Assembly: GCF_002575655.3 (NCBI RefSeq)
Contig: NC_053039.3
Coordinates: forward strand, 225,079,622 to 225,143,621
Direction: 5' to 3'
Source of the DNA: Aegilops tauschii subsp. strangulata
Lineage: Eukaryota > Streptophyta > Magnoliopsida > Poales > Poaceae
Length of the DNA: 64,000 nucleotides
Position 1 is the first letter of the stretch, and each line of letters begins with the position of its first letter. The notes beneath the pieces were generated by a model. The model worked only from the letters and a program-made list of their open reading frames with translations. It searched no databases and was not told where the DNA came from. The translations under genes were made by a program, and so were the position numbers. This document shows positions 54,012-64,000 of the stretch, one piece after another.

Positions 54012-56415
54012 AAAGGGCTTCCCAGCCGTGATATCTCCGACTTGACGTAGCTCCTCCTTCGCCGCTCAGATTTTAGAGCGGGTTTCCTTGGCTGCTACCA
54101 TGGCTTTCTCCAGGTCCGCCGTCTTCGTTTGGCTTTCCCTTTCAAGAAGCTCATACCGGTCGGCGGCATCCTTCAACTCAATAGCCATCTTGGCTATTTT
54201 ATCTCCGCTCTGGCGATGAGCAGCCTTTTCGACTCTTAACTCTTCGACCGCCTTTAAGGCGGCCGCATCACTTCTCCTGGCTTGTTCCTTGGCTCGGGCA
54301 AGCTCCGCCCGAAGGGTCTCCACGGCGGCAGCTCCATCTGCAGTCACAGAATATTATAGATACTAGCATCATGCTCCTCTTAAATACCTGTTAACTACCG
54401 AAGAATACATACCCTGTGCCTCGTCAAGCCGCTTATTTACAAGCATGATGTCGGCATCTACCGCATCAAGTTGCCGCTTCAGTTCGGCAACCTCACCAGT
54501 CCGGTCAGCCACCGGACCATCAGCCGCCTGCACATGAAAGCAGCATGATCATCACCTGGGACTATGATTCACTGTTTGCCGCCTTTGGACAGCAACCAGA
54601 GTCTCAGGGGCTACTATCTGTATAAGGCACACCTAGCGTGTGCGGTATCGTCAAAAAACATATATTACTTTGCGTACCTCAAAGCCTCTTAGCAGGATCA
54701 TAAAAGCTTCATGCAACCCACTTTTAGCAGAGGAAATCCTCTCAACCACCGTACACATTAAAGTACGATGCGCCTCTGAGACAGCCGCTTGCTCCAGAAG
54801 ACTCATCAGTGCGTCCGGTCGTGCACCGGACAGTCCCGGACTCTTCTTGTGGCTCTCTTTAGGAGCCGAATACTTCAGACTTTGGGTGGCCGAAGGGTTA
54901 CCTTCTGGCCTTGGCGGATCAGGAGAAATCCTCCATGACGACACCTCAGGGTCGTCCGCCTCATGGGGCGGGGAGATAGGGGGAGGCATTTCGCTCTCCA
55001 TCATCTCCGGAAGAAGATCCCCCGAAGACGAACTCTGTTGAGAAGGGCTACGATCCGAACTACAAGACATATTATTGTCCTCAGAAATGAAGCAAGATAT
55101 ATTTACCAAAAGTACTTTTGTTTACTTACAGCTCGGTGGAGGGTTGATCCCCTTACGGGCACTGTGCGGTAAGGATGCCCTCCGGGGCAGGGCCCCCTAG
55201 CAAAGGTTTCTTCCCTCGTTTGGAAACCCTTGTTTCCAGATCTTCAGAGGTGGTCCTCTTCCTTCCTTGGGGCGAGGGAGTTTTAGATTCTTCTCCCCGG
55301 TTATTCTCCTTCGCGGAGACACTAATTCCCCCGGTTTGGATGAGTAATGAGTGAAGCCCGCTTTTGACTTCTTTATTCCTCCCTTTATCTTCCCCTGATG
55401 GCGCTTGATAAGGCGCGAGCTCAAGCATTCTGGCTAGTACAGGATCCGGTGAGCCTTCGGGAAGGGGGGCCGAACACCTGATCATCTTCGCCTTTTTTAC
55501 CCAGTCCTGGTCAAAGAGCTACTTTTCAGAATGATGTTGTGATAAATAAAGAGACAGCATGTTCGGCCGCGGAATTACTTACTTGGGTATCTGGATGATT
55601 GCAGTTTAGACCCGCGTCCTCGGTGGTGTCCGGACACTTTATTCGTGATCCGAAGAACAATCCATACATCTCTTCGAGCGTCACGCCGAAGAAAAATTGT
55701 TGAATAGTTCGCGGTCCTTCCGGGTTGAACTCCCACATACGGAGAGGTCGACGTTGGCATGGCAGGACCCGACGAACTAGCATGACTTGCATTACCTTGA
55801 CAAGGCTGACATCTCTCTTGAGGAGATCTCGGATGCGACTCTGCAATGTCGGCACGTCACTAACCGGCCCCCAGTCTAGCCCCTTGCTGACCCATGACGC
55901 CAGTTGTGGCGGGGGCGGGGGGGGGGGGCTGAACGGAAGGCGGGGGCAGCTACCCACTTAGTACTTCGGGGAGCCGTGATGTAAGACCACTCCCGCTGAC
56001 ATAAGTTGGACATCTCCGGGAAGGATCCCTTTGGCCATGGAGCATCGACGCCTTTGCTTATTATGGCACCTCCACATTTTGCGTGTCGCCCATCAATCAT
56101 CTTCGGCTTCACATTGAAGGTCTTGAGCCATAAGCCGAAGTGTGGGGTGATGCGGAGGAAGGCCTCACACACGACGATGAACGACGAGATGTGAAGGATG
56201 GAATCCGAAGCTAGGTCATGGAAATCGAGCCCTCGGAGGAAGTGGGAGACAAATACGACACTCTCGTTGGGTTCGGGAGTGGGGATGACCTGCCCTCGAG
56301 CAGGCAGCCTGTGCGAGATTTCGGCGGCCAGATACGTGGCTTCTCTTAGCTTTTTGATGTCCTCCTCTGTGACAGAGGAGGCCATCCACCGGCCTTGAAG
56401 GTTGGATCCGGACAT
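53574..56415 (-). CDS. Tat-2 antisense multi-exon gene (PF04195-like 'putative gypsy type transposon' protein)
   Basis: Start ATG 56415 (MSGSNLQGRWMASSVTEEDI). Exon 1 holds the family blocks GQVIPTPEPNESVVFVSHFL, FLRGLDFHDLASDSILHISS and LKTFNVKPKMIDGRHAKCGG. Compared with Tat-B it lacks about 17 residues between FLRGL and DFHDL. The domain goes on as ASWVSKGLDWGPVSDVPTLQ and VMLVRRVLPCQRRPLRMWEF, but a G12 run (55917-55928) separates the two halves in different frames. Splice signals: donors GTAAGT (exon ends 55583 and 55130), GTACGC (54678) and GTATGT (54413); acceptors GTGCAG (exon start 54527) and CTGCAG (54337). Later exons give a coiled coil and a helical C-terminus (54011-53574). The function is not established. 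Confidence 0.6.
54067..54337 (-). CDS. Coiled-coil exon of the Tat-2 antisense gene
   Basis: An Ala/Glu/Lys-rich heptad stretch (AVETLRAELARAKEQARRSD; KIAKMAIELKDAADRYELLE) after the acceptor TGACTGCAG. It corresponds to the Tat-A exon at 2832-3108. Confidence 0.6.
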
Positions 56416-56514
56416 GATTGAAGGTCGGAAACGCTTAGCCTGAGCCTTGGGTGTTGGAATTCAAGTTGAGGGAAGGGAAGGATCGAGCGCGAGAATAAAA
56501 GGACAGGCCTTGGC

Positions 56515-56526
56515 CTCTTTATAAAG
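56515..56526 (-). promoter_or_regulatory. TATA box of the Tat-2 antisense gene
   Basis: CTTTATAAAGAG on the - strand, about 100 bp before ATG 56415. Confidence 0.55.
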
Positions 56527-56960
56527 GGGGTGAATATCAAGCGTCCTCCGCGTGGCCGTTTGGAACTTGCCTAAAATCGAGGAGTCATCCCAGCGGGCAC
56601 GATTGGGTTAGCCACACCCGTATTGATTAGAATCCCGTGATAAGGGGAACACGATCTCTGCTTCGACAAGACGTGCCAATGAAACCGCCTCGCAACACGC
56701 GCAGTGGCAGGCTGGTTGAGAAAAACGGTTCGAATAATGACCGGGCCATGGCGTGATGTCACGCTATGAAACTTGTCAGCAGATTAGATTTGTGGAATAT
56801 TATACTCTCTACGGTGGTATGTGGAATTTATTTTGCAGAGCCGGACACGATCCTTGTGTTCAAAATCTTCTATGGAGTATTCGGAGGAGGAACCCGCCTT
56901 GCAATGCCGAAGACAATCTGCGCCGGACTCGTCGTCATTGAAGCCTGGTTCAGGGGCTAC
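56527..56960. other. Tat-2 interval between antisense promoter and 3' LTR, with polypurine tract
   Basis: No supported frame. The last bases, GGTTCAGGGGCTAC, are the polypurine tract directly before the 3' LTR. Part of the interval (56640-56750) resembles Tat-B 7985-8110. Confidence 0.65.
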
Positions 56961-57431
56961 TGAGGGAGTCCAGGATTAAGGGGTCCTCGGACAGCCGGAC
57001 TATATCCTTTGGCCGGACTGTTGGACTATGAAGATACAAGATTGAAGACTTCGTCCCGTGTCCGGATGGGACTCTCCTTTGCGTGGAAGGCAAGCTTGGC
57101 AATTCGGATATGTAGATCTCCTCCCTTGTAACCGACTCTGTGTAACCCTAGCCCCCTCCGGTGTCTATATAAACCGGAGGGTTTAGTCCGTAGGACAACA
57201 ACAATCATAATCATAGCCTAGCTTCTAGGGTTTAGCCTCAACGATCTCGTGGTAGATCAACTCTTGTAATACTCATATCATCAAGATCAATCAAGCAGGA
57301 AGTAGGGTATTACCTCCATCCAGAGGGCCCGAACCTGGGTAAACATTGTGTCCCCCGCCTCCTTTTACCATCCGCCTTAGACGCACAGTTCGGGACCCCC
57401 TACCCGAGATCCGCCGGTTTTGACACCGACA
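56961..57431 (+). repeat. 3' LTR of Tat-2
   Basis: TGAGGGAGTCCAGG...TTTTGACACCGACA, 471 bp, followed by TSD CTCCC. Confidence 0.95.
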
Positions 57432-57436
57432 CTCCC

Positions 57437-57780
57437 CTTGTGGGTTTCCTCTTGAGGGAGAAGACTCCATTGGAGTTCAAGGCCTCCATTGGAGAAGATC
57501 CCTAGGGATTCAAGACCCCTTCTAGGGAAGGATCTATCTAGATCATCAAGACCTCATCTCCTTCATAGGATTTGGGATGAACTTTACCATGTATCTTGTT
57601 TCCCTTTGATTGTTCTTGTACCCTGTGAATCTCATGTGTTTGTGAGTCTAGTGGATGTGTGATTGGACTTGTTCTTAAGTGTTCCTCTTGTGATTTTCCC
57701 CTCTCTTGTGTTCTTCGTGTTCTTGGGGATTTCCCCTCCAATTCGTGAAAGATATCCATCTAGGGTTCCACCCTACAACA
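57437..57780 (+). repeat. Element H 5' LTR, right part
   Basis: R/U5 side, ending CCTACAACA directly before the primer site. The total LTR visible in two parts is 892 bp. Confidence 0.8.
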
Positions 57781-57782
57781 TC

Positions 57783-57797
57783 TTGGTATCATGAGCC
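57783..57797 (+). promoter_or_regulatory. Primer-binding site of element H
   Basis: TTGGTATCATGAGCC two bases after the LTR; close to the initiator Met tRNA site TGGTATCAGAGCC. Confidence 0.8.
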
Positions 57798-59690
57798 ACG
57801 TTGATCACGAATTTGGAGTCTCCCCCACCATTTTCTAGCCTTGTTTTGCTTGATTTCGTCCTAAAAAACGAAAATCCCCACCAAAAGTAGCATCAATTTT
57901 TTTTGTGATTTGTTGGTTTGATGATGTTTTGTTGATTTTGATCCATGGATTCGTTGTGTTTCGAGTGGATCTAGCTTCCCCACAAGTTTACCCACCTTCC
58001 ATCCACAAAATCTCCTCAATTTTGACCCCAAAATCATCCATTTCCGCCCAAAAAAAATTCAATTTCGTGCCTTCCCGACCCGCACCGGACTGTCCGGACC
58101 CCCGTACCGGACTGTCCGCTCGCATCAGGAGCAAATCGCTCACAGGCCGAACTGTCCGCTCCACAATACATGACTGTCCACTCGAATCAGAAGGTTTTTG
58201 AATGAAGACCGGACTGTCCGCTACCCCAGACCGGACTGTCCGCTAGTTCAAAAACTGCTTTGGCTGATTTCTTGTTTCGGCCATCTCTTCCACATCCGGA
58301 GTCCGATTATGACGGTCTTTAGCTCGTTGAGTAGCTATTCACATCCCCCATCCATCTAGATGTGTTCCAACATCAATTGACTCCATAAATGTTTTGACAT
58401 CTTGACACCTTTGCCTAGGCCCTCCACCATATCATCCGTAAAACCACCATAGCATTCCGCAACCTAACCCATTTTGATCCATATAGCATTTGTGGTTGCT
58501 TGAGTGGTGACTTGAGTCTCCTAAGGTGTTTCGGCTACTTAGGGATGGTTGCTTCTTCATCAACCACCACCACCACCACTTCCGCATTGTCAACTCCGGA
58601 ACCACCAACGCATTCCGCTATCACCATTTGACATTTTTCGTTTGAGATTTTGAGTTTGCGGTTTTTCCTTTCCTAAGGTGTTTCGGCTAATTAGGAACGG
58701 TTCTACATCGAGAACAACGCCACTCATCATCACCATGAGGTCGTCATCGACATTGACCACTTCACCTTTTGACAACCTAACCGTAAGCAAGAACGGTAAC
58801 CTCTATATCATCTTGGTATCGTGGTATCCCATCATTGTACATTCATTCTTGCCATTGCTTTGTGAACGCCTAGCCATTTTGCGTCACTTGCCTATCGAGA
58901 CTAGCCATTTGAGTATTGCCGGCAACGTTACTTGTGCACATTAGTGATCCGCACCTCCCATTGCATACATACCATATCATCTTGGTATCATCATATCATC
59001 TCTTGTGTCACAAGATTGTTCCCGCATATACACAATTGCTATCTTGGTTCGTGCATTTTGCATAGTGGCCATACAAAAAAAGAGAGGAAGAATAAGCTTT
59101 TAAGCAAAAAGAGAGAGCAAAGAAGCTTGTAAGCAATAGCCATAGCATCATACCACATTGCACAAGATTTTCATATCCGATCATCTTGGATCAAACACCG
59201 GGAACCATACATAATAGCATACTTGGGACAGAAAGTTGCTACATTTTGCATCTTATAGGTTGTGCACAAGTGTCGTATCCGCCTATTGAGCAATCGTGCT
59301 AGCGTCTCTCTTGAGTTGTGCAACTCGAGCGTTTTCCGTGGATTCCACATTTTGTGCTCATTCCTTGGTTGCACGGCCCCATTTATCTATCCGTGTGTGC
59401 GTTTCCGTGTGCCATTCATTGCTATTGGTCTACTTGTTTCACTTGCGAATTTGTGAATCACTTTCAACATTATTGACTCTTGCTAACATTTTGCATCAAA
59501 ATTTTGTGCCACTATCCTCACCGAGCTCCACCATAAGCTTTACTTGTTAGGTGTGAGTGAACAAGTCCGGTACCAATTCCACTATTCTTTCATCTCACAT
59601 TGAGTGAAATGGGATACATCCTCAACTTTGGGAAAAGGTAACTTGGTATTGTTTGTCTCATTTCCTACTCACCTCTACTCAAGTCTTGTG
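57798..59690 (+). other. Element H untranslated leader
   Basis: No supported frame. It holds six CCGGACTGTCC-type palindromes (58085-58243), two further copies of the primer-site core TCTTGGTATC (58811-58820, 58980-58989), and many ACCAC(C) runs at 58560-58600. Confidence 0.75.
58085..58243. repeat. Second array of six palindromes, 62-bp period
   Basis: Sites at 58085 (CCGGACTGTCCGG), 58107, 58147, 58169, 58209 and 58231 (CCGGACTGTCCGC and decayed forms). Spacing within pairs is exactly 22; the pair-to-pair step is exactly 62. Confidence 0.95.
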
Positions 59691-60980
59691 ATGGATAGGC
59701 AAAGCACACCTCCTTCGGTCTACAACAACGACGAGTTCGATGCCACGAACAACAACTTCGACGCCAAGATGCAAGCTCAAATGGAGGAGATCAAAGCCAT
59801 CATCAAGTCCTACAAGCGGTCTTCCTCATCTTCGAGAAGACGCTCAAGTGCACGTGCTTCCGAGCTACCATCTCCGGCAAGATCACATCGACATCGACAC
59901 AATCACCGATGAGAACATGAAGGTCAAGAGCTCTACATCAACAACCGCTCAACGACTTCACCATCTCCCTGGGCATCTTCGCCAAGCGACTTCAAGGCAT
60001 CTTCGACTACGGACATACGACATCTTCGCCAACAAGCACCTCAAGACTACGCTCAAGAGAAGCTCCCCAAACTCAAGTCTGTGACTTCCATGAGCTACTA
60101 CGACCTCGACATCGACCACACGATTCCTTTCTATGGGACTCAAGAACCCGAGGAGTATCTCAAGTGGGAGCGCCTAATGGACGACTACCTCAAGCTACAT
60201 CAAGTACCTCCCGAAGATCAAGTGAAGTGCGCCTCAAGAAACTTCCACGACTACGCCTCGACATGGTGGCTTCACACACCTTCGGAGAGCTACGACATGA
60301 GTTGGCCCAAGACGAAGAGAGCTTTGCGGCGAGAGTTCGTGCCTCCAACCTACACGGAACAACTTCTACGCCAATTGGAGAACACCACCCAAGGATCCAA
60401 GTCCATCGACGAGTACTTCAAGGAGATGACGAATGCCTTGCGACGAGCCGGCGTGGACGACCCCATTTCGATGAAGTTCCACTTCATGATGGGATTGCAC
60501 AACGACATCTCCAAGACTATCTTCCTCGAGAACTACAAGTCCCTCGACGACAACTACATTGGTGCTCTCAAGGCGGAACAAGAACTCATGAAGGCCAAGG
60601 CTTCTCCAACCAAAGCACACTTCTCGAAGACCAAGCTCCAAGACGGCAAGCATGAGACTAGTACCACCAAGATGTCCAAGCCTGACGAGCTCCAAGACGA
60701 CGCTCCCGAGTTAGACTTCACCGCCATCTCCCGCTGTGGCATTAATGGTGCCGAGTCTACTTCGACTCTTTTTCAAGACGGTGCGGCGACGACTACGACT
60801 TCAGAGCCATTCAAGGACCAAGCTTTGGAGGCGAGCGACAAGGTGGCGAGCAAGGATGATGCTTCCATCTTAGGAGGCGATAGTGATGATGTGCCATCTT
60901 CGGCCTTCATCCATAGCGACGGTGATGAGATGGTTGAGCATCGGATTTTCCTTCGACCATGGCGACATATGATGACTTGA
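59691..60980 (+). pseudogene. Element H gag, one premature stop
   Basis: ATG 59691 (MDRQSTPPSVYNNDEFDATN) is fixed by the leader end. The same frame runs to 60980 with a single TGA at 59910-59912, where CGA is a likely ancestor (CpG deamination). The gag domain is at about 60150-60600: EEYLKWERLMDDYLKLHQVP, NFHDYASTWWLHTPSESYDM, then ALRREFVPPTYTEQLLRQLE, SIDEYFKEMTNALRRAGVDD and FMMGLHNDISKTIFLENY. The C-terminus is Lys/Ser-rich. No zinc knuckle is seen. Near 60957 the frame shifts into the next region. Confidence 0.88.
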
Positions 60981-61650
60981 GTGACTTTTGCCACCATATT
61001 GAGAGTGAGAGTGACTTCACCACTAGCCCCATATATGATGAGTTGCCACATTTCCCATGTGAGGAGAGAAACAACCCCCACCACTTGAGTGAGATGAGTG
61101 ACTCCAACATATGTGAGTTTGAGTGCACCTATTTGGAGGGAGTGAGTGAACCACCACATAGAGAGAGTGAGATAGTTGATAGGTCATGTGAGGCCACTTT
61201 CAACACTAATGACTTGACCTCTACCTCTATTGTGTCTTCTCATTTGGTGCTAGGTCCCATCTATGATGACGCATCGATCCTTGACAACTTCGTCCTCCCT
61301 TTGGACAAGACGATGGCCATGGTGGAATATGATGCACCCCCCACATGGTTCCATCAAGATGAAGATCACCACCATTTGGTCTTTCCCACCTCACCTACAC
61401 CACTTGAGTGGAATGGAAAAGGTAACATAGGTGAAGGTGATGCTCTAGTCCCACTAGTGGACATTCTTGACATTGATGGCTTGCATGATGTTGATCAACC
61501 TATTTCCATGCTTCATGCTGGTGCGACTTCCTCATGTGATGATTTGTTGCCCATTTACGATGAGTATGATGATTCTCATCTGGAGTCTATTAGTTGTGAT
61601 GCCATGTTACATAGGATTTCTTGTGACAATTCTTTAGGTCACATCATGTT
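60957..61650 (+). pseudogene. Element H post-gag region, acidic part
   Basis: An open frame of about 230 codons directly after gag (MATYDDLSDFCHHIESESDF; SPIYDELPHFPCEERNNPHH; DASILDNFVLPLDKTMAMVE). It is Asp/Glu/His-rich, with no known domain. It is one base out of phase with gag and with the following part; single indels near 60957 and 61650 would account for this. It is probably one polyprotein with gag originally; alternatively the first shift could be programmed. No similarity to protease or RT. Confidence 0.6.
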
Positions 61651-63558
61651 GATAATCCGCTTGACTTGTCATATGCTATGCATGAGATCAACAATATGTC
61701 ATATTTATAATCTCTTCATAGTGACTATGCATATGCCATCAAAATAAACCCAATTTGCACTTATGGCATAGATGACAAGCCCATGGTTATTGGCATTTGT
61801 TTTTCTTGTGATGATATTGATATGCTCCCTTTGCATCATTTATATCATATGCCATACCATGACCACCTAGCTTCGGATATGCATTGTTTTGGATGTTGTC
61901 CATTTTCTCCATATGATATTTCTGCTATTGCTCATGAGGAGACCCCCATAGTTTCCTCATACATGTTAGGAGATTTTGATCCATCCCATCCATTGCATGA
62001 TCCCAATAATTATGTGCACCATATGTTTCCCATGAACAAACATGCTATTGATGTGCCATATACTTGTATGCTAAATTTGCATCCCCATCGTGTCATACAT
62101 AATAACTATTCTTTCATGATGGATGACATGTTCTTATACCACACATCAAATTTCTTTGAGCGATGCTTATCTTGTGATAACTCTCATGTGCACATACACA
62201 TCATGATGGATTATGTGTACATTTACCATGCGCACAATTTCTTTGGTTTGTGTCTCTTTTGTGTAGGTACCCATGCATACTTGTCAACCTCACAATCCCA
62301 TGAGTTGACAAAACGAGCTCTAGAGAGCAATGATGACTTGGGATCCCACGGATTGTCTTTACCACCTCTCTCTTCGTGCCAAGACTTCGCGCATTTCTTC
62401 TACATGGCCCTCACTTGGCTTTGGGTTATTGCCCATTACATATTATATGCCCATCTTGCCATGTCCACTTTGCATTATATGCTCATTCCTATGCCTTTGC
62501 CATGCATTTGTGACCCATGCTTTGCATTACACATGATGATTGATTCTAGTACTTGTATGTGTATTTGCAAGCTTGGTGGGGACATCACTTGTTATTGCCA
62601 TGTTTGCTTTGTGCCCCATGCCTATGATTATACTATGATCTTGCTTTGTGTTCGATCTTGCGATATGTCATGTGCATTGTCTATTCCTATTATTTGCACA
62701 CATGACATGATTGCCATGATTTCCTCTAGTGTGTTGCATCTTCGCTCCACTAGTTTGCACGACATGATTTCTATGATTGCTTGCCTTGTTGCGTCACCAA
62801 TGATTCATACTTGCTTATTTTATGCGGTTGATGACAACCATCTACATGCTTTGCACATGATTGTTATTGCTTCTTGTCATATATCTCCATGTGTTGCCTG
62901 TCTCATGCTAGATGATTTGCCATGTATTGAGTGCAACAATGATTTTAGTCTTGCTAATGAGATTGCCCCCATAGCATTCTCGCATATATTTGGAGAATTT
63001 GACATATTCCTTGTGAAGCATGCTTGTCTTACCTCTTTGCACCATATACCCAGTGCCATGAATATAGCCATTGTTGCATCATATTATTCATGCACTTATG
63101 TTCCTAATGGTTATGTGCAAGAGAAGAGAACCATCATGATGGATGATGTGTTTATCAACCATGCGCATACATTCTTTATTTTGTTATGTGCATGTGTAGG
63201 ATACTTGGACTTTGTTTCGACTTCCACTTCACGTGAGTTGGCCATACGAGCTCTTGAGAGCGAACCACCTTCTACAACGACGATTCTACACCGCATTTTC
63301 TTGCGCTTCGGCATTGTGAACAATGCACAAGGACACGCCTTCAAGGTGACATCTTTCTTGAGCATGGATATTGAGGATCATACTACTTGTGTTGTTTGCA
63401 CCATGAGACTTATCAGTCATCTTGGACCACTTGATTGCACACTTTTTAGAGATCTCGCTTTGACTTGTCATTTTCACACTTCCATGCATCATGATATATA
63501 TACCTTGTGTCTTGCATCCAATTCTTGGATTACTTGCTCCTATCACATGTTTGGTTGC
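61651..63558 (+). pseudogene. Element H Cys/His/Met-rich repeated region, unknown function
   Basis: About 636 codons with one stop (TAA 61708-61710, likely from CAA). It is exceptionally rich in His, Cys, Met, Ile and Leu. It contains two diverged long repeats: around 61935-62335 (PIVSSYMLGDFDPSHPLHDP ... MMDDMFLYHTSNFFERCLSC, then MMDYVYIYHAHNFFGLCLFC and RALESN) and around 62965-63265 (PIAFSHIFGEFDIFLVKHAC ... MMDDVFINHAHTFFILLCAC and RALESE). The MMDxxxxxHxxxFFxxCxxC unit occurs three times. Hydrophobic stretches (FFYMALTWLWVIAHYILYAH) could be membrane segments. No family is recognised. It is cut at 63558 by the next LTR, whose sequence adds the last 14 codons of the open frame. Confidence 0.6.
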
Positions 63559-64000
63559 TGTAACATCCCAAATTTTCAATTTGGAATGTTTTACAATTAT
63601 TAGCTAAGCATCTATGCATTTTGATTGAAATTGAGTGGCATTTGAAAATTTCAGAGGCAGTTGAGTTTGTGTTGTGAATTTGAACTTGATTTGGCATTGA
63701 AATTTATTTCAAATACCCCTGACAAATACTTGATCAAAAGTATGAGAGGAGCTAACATGACACTCCAAAAATGTCAGAAGAAATGTATTGCCAAAAAGTT
63801 TGAATTCAAATTTGAATTTTATTTGGGATTTCCAGAAATTGTTTTTTTAGTTTGAGATTTACCTCTGGAAAAATGTCCACGTTGTAGGATTAATTCCCCT
63901 GAGAATTTTGATATATATATGTCCTATATAAAAATAATATATATTTTTATTTTATATTTTTTTCCTTCCCTCTTTTTCAAAAAAAAAAGGGGAAAGCCTC
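63559..64000 (+). repeat. Start of an LTR of another gypsy-type element (runs off the window)
   Basis: TGTAACATCCCAAATTTTC is the start of a common Triticeae gypsy LTR type. The left flank GTTGC (63554-63558) would be its TSD. 63900-63960 is AT-rich with CCTATATAAAAATA (TATA-like). The orientation assumes TG is the LTR start; the other end is not visible. Confidence 0.7.

Larger units (their letters stand above)
40225..57431 (+). mobile_element. Tat-2: non-autonomous Tat-type gypsy element, interrupted by gypsy-2
   Basis: LTRs 40225-40695 and 56961-57431 (471 bp each) and a perfect TSD CTCCC (40220-40224 and 57432-57436). Without the nested element (42922-51322 plus one TSD copy) it is about 8.8 kb. 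Content: primer site, long gag, gag-protease, non-coding spacer, antisense multi-exon gene, polypurine tract. RT, RNase H and integrase are absent. LTRs differ at about 10 sites by eye (about 2%). Confidence 0.95.
57437..63558 (+). mobile_element. Element H: gypsy-type retrotransposon, right of Tat-2 (end of 5' LTR, leader, gag, Cys/His/Met-rich region)
   Basis: It continues 39677-40224 after the CTCCC duplication. LTR end ...CCACCCTACAACA at 57780, primer site, 1.9-kb leader with a second palindrome array, gag from ATG 59691, then a long unusual reading frame up to 63558, where another LTR is inserted. RT and integrase are not seen, so its lineage is uncertain; gag is of the Ty3/gypsy kind. 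Confidence 0.85.

Noticed and set aside
60164..60655. 163-codon + strand frame overlapping element H gag.
   Set aside because: Out-of-phase shadow of the gag domain, Arg/His-rich. The gag frame has the real homology.
63555..63603. Last residues (NIPNFQFGMFYNY) of the Cys/His/Met-rich frame.
   Set aside because: These codons come from the inserted LTR starting at 63559, so they are not part of the original protein.

Overview
The window is a dense nest of LTR retrotransposons from a large grass genome. I see no host protein gene, tRNA, rRNA, CRISPR array or prokaryotic feature. The copia LTRs (TGTTGGGGAACGTAG...TTCCTTCA on the + strand) are of the WIS/Angela/BARE type, which points to the Triticeae (wheat, Aegilops, barley or rye). 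The gypsy elements are of the Tat and Athila kinds common there. Family names are from memory; boundaries, target-site duplications (TSDs) and lesions are read from the sequence.

Layout. (1) 1-~7190, + strand: 3' part of a Tat-type gypsy element (Tat-A): integrase end, a non-coding stretch, a multi-exon antisense gene and the 3' LTR. (2) ~7191-8252: fragment of another Tat element (Tat-B) carrying the first exon of a related antisense gene. (3) 8253-20454, + strand: Angela-type copia element (Angela-1: 5' LTR, PBS, leader, start of gag), split by a complete opposite-strand Angela-type element (Angela-2, 10128-18839, TSD TTATT). (4) 20455-27954, - strand: truncated gypsy element (gypsy-1) with integrase and an archaeal-type RNase H, an antisense gene for a B3-like DNA-binding protein, and a nested solo LTR (21554-23130). 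(5) 27955-39676, - strand: Athila-like non-autonomous element in tandem LTR-internal-LTR-internal-LTR form. (6) 39677-40224 plus 57437-63558, + strand: gypsy element H (partial 5' LTR, leader, gag, long Cys/His/Met-rich reading frame). Its LTR is split by Tat-2 (40225-57431, TSD CTCCC), whose gag is in turn split by gypsy-2 (42922-51322, - strand, TSD AAAAC). (7) 63559-64000: start of another LTR.

How the parts work together. Only gypsy-1, gypsy-2, Tat-A and Angela-2 carry recognisable pol domains. Gypsy-1 and Angela-2 have lost catalytic residues, and gypsy-2 has about six premature stops and a frameshift. Tat-2 (gag-protease only) and the Athila-like pair (gag only) lack pol and would have needed enzymes in trans. 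Every Tat-type element also carries a gene on the opposite strand between the pol end and the 3' LTR, each preceded by a TATA box. In Tat-A, Tat-B and Tat-2 it belongs to the 'putative gypsy-type transposase' (PF04195-like) family and is multi-exon. In gypsy-1 and gypsy-2 it encodes a basic N-terminus, a B3-like domain and an acidic tail.

Best candidates for something new: the antisense B3-like genes of gypsy-1 and gypsy-2; the ~860-codon Cys/His/Met-rich, internally repeated region after gag in element H; and the paired CCGGAC-T-GTCCGG palindromes in both the U3 and the leader of H.
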